Source of the DNA: Dipteris shenzhenensis
Taxonomy: Eukaryota > Polypodiophyta > Polypodiopsida > Gleicheniales
Reading direction: 5' to 3' (one strand)
Assembly: GCA_047967505.1 (NCBI GenBank)
Contig: CM106538.1
DNA: 64,000 bases
In this document: in pieces, positions 60,401-64,000 of the stretch
Layout: every line of letters begins with the position of its first letter
Numbering within the stretch: the first letter of the stretch is position 1
Notes under the pieces: generated by a model
Database searches by the model: none
The model's input: the letters and a program-made list of their open reading frames with translations, nothing else
What the model was told of the DNA's origin: nothing
Program-made: the position numbers and the translations under genes

Positions 60401-61849
60401 TGGGTTTACAAAGTAAAGCACAATGCTGATGGGTCTGTTAGCAGGTACAAGGCAAGATTGGTTGCCAAAGGTTTTGCACAGACATATGGAATTGACTATG
60501 AGGAAACTTTCATCCCAGTTGCAAGGATGGCAACCGTGAGAGCAGTAATTGCTATGGCTGCTGCAAAGGGATGGTCTTTGCATCAGATGGATGTGAAAAA
60601 TGCCTTCTTGCATGGTGATTTGCAGGAAGAGGTTTATATGATGCAGCCAGAAGGTTATGAGGATAATGCACACCCCGATTTTGTATGCAGGTTGCGCAAA
60701 GCCTTGTATGGCTTAAAACAGGCGCCGAGGGCATGGTCAGACAAGATAGGACAATATCTTGTCACTATTGGATTTCAGATTTCCAATTCAGATTTTTCAC
60801 TTTATGTGAAAAGGACAAACAGAGGGATTGTGCTTATAGTCATCTATGTTGATGACTTGATTATTACAGGTGATAGTGATGCAGACATTAATGAAGTGAA
60901 GCTGCTGTTGAAGCAGAAATTTGAGATGAAGGATTTGGGAGAGCTGCGTTACTTCTTGGGCATTGAGGTTATTAGATCCCCGAGTGGGATATGGCTGTTG
61001 CAAAGGCAATACGGTTTGGACATGCTGTCCAAATATGGGATGACAGGCTGTAAGCCTATCTCTGTTCCATTGGAGTAGAATGTGAAGCTCAATGCAGAGT
61101 CAGGTGAGCTTCTTGAAGATATTACTATGTACAGGCGCATAGTAGGTAGCTTGATTTACATGACTATAACCCGACCAGATTTGAGCTATGCTGTGGGGCT
61201 GGTGAGTCAGTTTATGCAGGCACCGAGGAAGCCACATTTGGATGCGGCTAGGCGCATACTGCGGTATGTGAAGTCCACATTGCATTATGGACTGTTTTAT
61301 GAAGCTGGGTGTGCATTACAGGTACATGGATACACAGATGCTGACTGGGCTGGTAGTGTCTCAGACAGGAGATCTACTAGTGGTTTTATGTTTTCCCTTG
61401 GGAGTGGTGCCATCAGTTGGAGCAGCAAGAAGCAGCCAACAGTTGCCTTGTCGAGCACAGAGGCTGAGTACAGGGGTGCAGCAATGGCTGCATGTGAGGT
61501 AGCTTGGTTACGGAAGCTACTTGGAGATATGGGACAGTCAGTTCATGCAGCAGTTGTCATTCATTGTGACAACATTAGCAGCATCATGCTTGCTAATAAC
61601 CCAGTTTATCATGCTAGAACGAAGCACATTGAGGTGCATTATCACTTTGTGAGAGAGAAGGTTCTAGCTGGTGAGATTGATCTTGTCTATGTCAGCACTG
61701 AGGAGCAGGTGGCTGATATTTTTACGAAGGCATTGGGTACCGAGAAGCTTCGCAGATTTAGGAGCTTGCTTGGTGTACGTGAGATGGATTTGAGCTTGAG
61801 GGGGAGTGTTGAGATATCAAGCTCTATCCCCGACATATCTCCTGGATGA
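57494..61849 (+). pseudogene. Copia F GAG-POL polyprotein, one frame with two nonsense codons
   Basis: 1451 residues in a single unshifted frame from MSENLSTIVSEKLDKNNF, ending 14 codons inside the 3' LTR. Domains: UBN2-type GAG (about 1-190), Arg/Gly-rich segment, zinc knuckle CYYCGKPGHKENTC (272), protease VDSGASNHM (Asp340), GAG-pre-IN (HKRIGHVN, about 477), integrase with Asp542, Asp604 and Glu640 (correct D-D35-E spacing), RT YVDDLIITGD (Tyr1118), RNase H GYTDADWAG (Asp1282) and STEAEYRGA. Start chosen at 57494 because the codons before it are leader. Codon 788 is TAA (59855-59857) and codon 1195 is TAG (61076-61078), each one C-to-T step from Gln. All catalytic motifs are otherwise intact, so inactivation followed insertion closely, or came with the copied RNA. 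Confidence 0.95.
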
Positions 61850-62104
61850 CTATCATTTATGTCACTGCCTATGTTAGTTGTACTCGTGGTGTAGTTAGAC
61901 TACCACGTATGTTTTTGGTTTGGGTTCACATATGAACCACGTATTCTAGGTTTTGACATATAGGGTATTTCCCTCTTCTATTGTATTGTTGTTGTGTGCA
62001 AAAGTGAAGAAAGGCTTCACCCTCCAACCTTGTGTCCTCTCTCTTTTGTGTGTTGTGAAGAAAGCTGAACTTGAGTCTCCTATCTCTCTCCCTTATTCTT
62101 TACA
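61807..62104 (+). repeat. Copia F: 3' LTR
   Basis: 298 bp, TGTTGAGATATCAAGC to CTTTACA, followed by the target duplication GGATT; one C-to-T difference from the 5' LTR. Confidence 0.97.
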
Positions 62105-62109
62105 GGATT

Positions 62110-62531
62110 TAGTGATTCTTTAATTCTATTTGCACTTATTTGTGGTATCCTGTTTTAGACCTCTTGCCCTCCAGTCTCTGCTCTCTTGCCTCCCTACCTC
62201 CATACTCTGCAGCATCAGCATCTTGTCCAGCAGCACAGGTTCATCCTCAGCATAGATTACTCCTCAGCAGCACAGCACATCCATAGATAGATTCCAAGTC
62301 AGTAACAATGGGTTCTCCCCTTAGTCTCTGCAATCTTCTTGCCTAAAATAGAAAAAATACATCCTGCATGGAAATGCATAGACTCAAACCAAGACAGAGA
62401 AATCACTGTAGGAATGCAGATCTTCAAGTGTGATATTTGCATGTGATCTTCTTGCATAAACTCCATTCATACTGTATTTGGTTGGAGAAACATAGAAATC
62501 ACTGTAGGAGTGCACCAGCATGTCATTACAA
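62110..62531. other. Upstream region of the CENH3-like gene
   Basis: CT-rich, then CAGCAGCACAG-type sequence (62200-62275) that could be 5' untranslated exon. 62384-62520 is a partial repeat unit of hairpin array 2 lacking the hairpin (GAAATCACTGTAGGAATGCA, CTTCTTGCATAAACTCC). No protein frame. Confidence 0.4.
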
Positions 62532-63081
62532 AAATTTGCAGCAAAATGCGATGTGGACCTGTTTGAAATTCCAAACTGCTCATATCGCATTTTATTGCAA
62601 ATTTCTCTATTTGGCTTCTTCCACCCTGTGATTGCCTTTTCTTTGTTAGAACATGTTCTGGTTTTGTGACTTCCATAGCTGTAATCTTCTTGCATAAACT
62701 CCATTCATACTGTATTTGGTTGGAGAGACAAATAAATCACTGTAGGAGTGCACCAACATGTCATTTCAAAAATTTGCAGCAAAATGCGATGTGGACCTGT
62801 TTGAAATTCCAATCTACTCATATCGCATTTTATTGCAAATTTCTCTATTTGGCTTCTTCCACCCCTGTGATTGCCTTTTCTTTGTTAGAACATGTTCTGG
62901 TTTTGTGACTTCCATAGCTGTAATCTTCTTGCATAAACTCCATTCATACTGTATTTGGTTGGAGAAACATAGAAATCACTGTAGGAGTGCACCAGCATGT
63001 CATTTCAAAAATTTGCAGCAAAATGCGATGTGGACCTGTTTGAAATTCCAAACTGCTCATATCGCATTTTATTGCAAATTT
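62532..63081. repeat. Hairpin array 2: three 73-nt hairpins at a 238/239-bp period
   Basis: Hairpins at 62532-62604, 62770-62842 and 63009-63081. The arm AAATTTGCAGCAAAATGCGA pairs with TCGCATTTTATTGCAAATTT; pairing then continues through TGTGGACCTGTTTG / CAAACTGCTCATA with a one-base bulge, around a six-base loop. The stem is about 32 bp with few mismatches. The surrounding unit (CATTCATACTGTATTTGG, GATTGCCTTTTCTTTG) is unrelated to that of array 1, yet the hairpin is homologous. It lies 106 bp upstream of the CENH3-like start codon. Confidence 0.9.
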
Positions 63082-63186
63082 CTCTATTTGGCTTCTTCCA
63101 CCCCTGTGATTGCCTTTTCTTTGTTAGAACATGTTCTCCATGTCTGTGATCTCTTTCCAATCCTTTGTATGCAGTTTTTCAGAGTG

Positions 63187-63994
63187 ATGGCAAGAACCAA
63201 GTCAACTGCAAGGAAAGTTGGCAAAGGACCAGGTCTTGCAGCAACAGCAGCTGGGGCAGGTACCAAGACGTTTAGTGTGCCTCCAAAGGGAAGAGCTGCA
63301 CATGGCAGGAAGGGTAAGCCAATGAGCTTGCTCAAGCAAAAGGCCAAAAGATTGAATAAGGGTGCAGGTGTGCTAAGGGAGATAAGGAGGCAACAGAAAG
63401 CTATAGGCTTTGCAATACCCAAAGCACCCTGGTGAGAGAAATTTGTGACAGTTGGAACCTTGGGTTCAGGTGGAATAGAACTGCCATTCTTTCCTTACAG
63501 GAAATGGCAGAGGATTACCTGGAGAAATATTTTGAGGATGCAATGCTTGTAGCAGCCCATGCTCACAGGGTGACTTTGATGGCCAAAGACTTCAACACTT
63601 TGTCCAGAGTGAGATGGAAGTATGACAAGCTGGTTCATCATGTGGAATGGCAGGACATCAAAATGAGAGATATATTGCTGATTCCACCTACAAGGAAGTT
63701 GAAGGTTGATGAGGTAAAGGTTGTTGAGGTAACACACTCAAAGAACACCAGAGGGAAGGTTGCTTATGAGGACTCACTGAAGCAGCAAATAAAAGAAACA
63801 AAATCTGTTATAGATGTGGAGACTGGAAAGGAGCTACACATACATAGAAGGTTGAAGGAGCTGGGCCCTGATGTAGTTGTACATATTGAGGATGAAGTTT
63901 CAGTCAATGATTTTGATTTGACAAAACAATGCTTAGCAGCATTGGCTAATAAGAATGAGTATTGCTCAGATACTATCATTCTTGCAATGCTCTA
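63187..63994 (+). CDS. Divergent histone H3 / CENH3-like gene, with a frame break and a C-terminal extension (partial)
   Basis: Start ATG at 63187 gives MARTKSTARKVGKGP, close to the H3 tail (K4, T6, R8, K9 kept; S10 is Val). Then GVLREIRRQQKAIGFAIPKAPW matches the H3 alphaN helix. The frame then hits TGA at 63433, but from 63432 the +2 frame continues with VREI, FRWNRTAILSLQEMAEDY and FEDAMLVAAHAHRVTLMAKDF, aligning with H3 without gaps. About ten bases (the QRL codons) are missing at the junction, so this is a deletion or an unusual splice. Trp in FRWN and the FEDxML and RVTLM segments resemble CENH3 more than canonical H3. After the fold comes a ~110-residue extension (LLIPPTRKLKVDEV ... 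VVHIEDEVSVNDFDL) unknown in histones. The exon probably ends at 63994 because GTAAGT follows and splits the apparent stop TAG. Confidence 0.65.
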
Positions 63995-64000
63995 GTAAGT
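63995..64000 (+). promoter_or_regulatory. Probable 5' splice site at the right edge
   Basis: GTAAGT, a perfect plant donor. The in-frame TAG at 63993-63995 would lose its G to the intron, so the CENH3-like reading frame may continue beyond the window. Confidence 0.5.

Larger units (their letters stand above)
56678..62104 (+). mobile_element. Copia F: full-length, very young copia retrotransposon
   Basis: 5427 bp, with LTRs of 298 bp (56678-56975 and 61807-62104) differing at one position that I can find (CACCGCC versus CACTGCC). A perfect 5-bp target duplication GGATT lies at 56673-56677 and 62105-62109. Primer site TGGTATCAGAGC starts at 56976, and the purine tract TTGAGGGGGAG precedes the 3' LTR. 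It inserted between gene X and the CENH3-like gene, separating the two hairpin arrays. Confidence 0.97.

Noticed and set aside
55642-63081. CRISPR-like regular repeats
   Set aside because: The whole 205-bp and 238/239-bp units repeat, including the parts that would be spacers; this is tandem duplication in a eukaryotic genome.
62758-63435. 225-codon frame that would extend the histone-like protein upstream
   Set aside because: The upstream part is hairpin-array sequence that happens to be open; the H3 tail requires MARTK to be the start.

Overview
The window looks like repeat-dense nuclear DNA from a land plant. The evidence is Ty1/copia elements primed by an initiator-Met tRNA site (TGGTATCAGAGC), a Ty3/gypsy family with a TGGCGC-type primer site, a GAG-only LTR element, a LARD/TRIM-like element, a MULE-like element and a LINE scrap, plus intron-containing genes with GT..AG borders. 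The species cannot be read from the sequence; a lineage with a transposon-rich genome is all I infer. No rRNA, tRNA or prokaryotic-type operon was seen.

Layout. 1-7140: two decayed minus-strand copia elements (A and B), A being split by a 1.5-kb MULE-like element with a 9-bp target duplication. 7141-21411: simple repeats and a Ty3/gypsy family on the minus strand: three LTR copies, two truncated GAG/leader segments and one decayed pol. 21412-24001: a GAG-only LTR element. 24286-35979: copia C and D (plus strand), each with internal tandem duplications and deletions. 35985-36300: LINE scrap. 36567-40035: a broken convergent gene pair, namely an unknown gene here called gene X (plus) and a DDE-transposase-like gene (minus). 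40238-49345: copia E, a three-LTR element flanked by the 5-bp duplication TAATG and carrying a young LARD-like insertion. 49509-50265: a small inverted-repeat element with CAGGG ends. 50632-56325: the better preserved copy of the convergent pair, in inverted orientation: transposase-like gene (plus) and gene X (minus). 56678-62104: a very young copia (F), LTRs differing at one base in 298, with two nonsense codons. 63187-63994: a divergent histone-H3/CENH3-like gene running off the right edge.

The part most likely to be new is 36.6-64 kb. A two-gene convergent module (transposase-like plus gene X) occurs twice as arms of a large palindrome, its centre invaded by copia E. On the outer side of the intact module, gene X is divergent from the CENH3-like gene. 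The 5' regions of these two genes each carry three tandem copies of a ~74-nt perfect-to-near-perfect hairpin with the same 18-nt arm, inside otherwise unrelated 205-bp and 238/239-bp repeat units. Copia F landed between the two arrays. Most nonsense codons in otherwise clean frames are CAA/CAG to TAA/TAG, as expected from deamination of methylated cytosine in silenced DNA.
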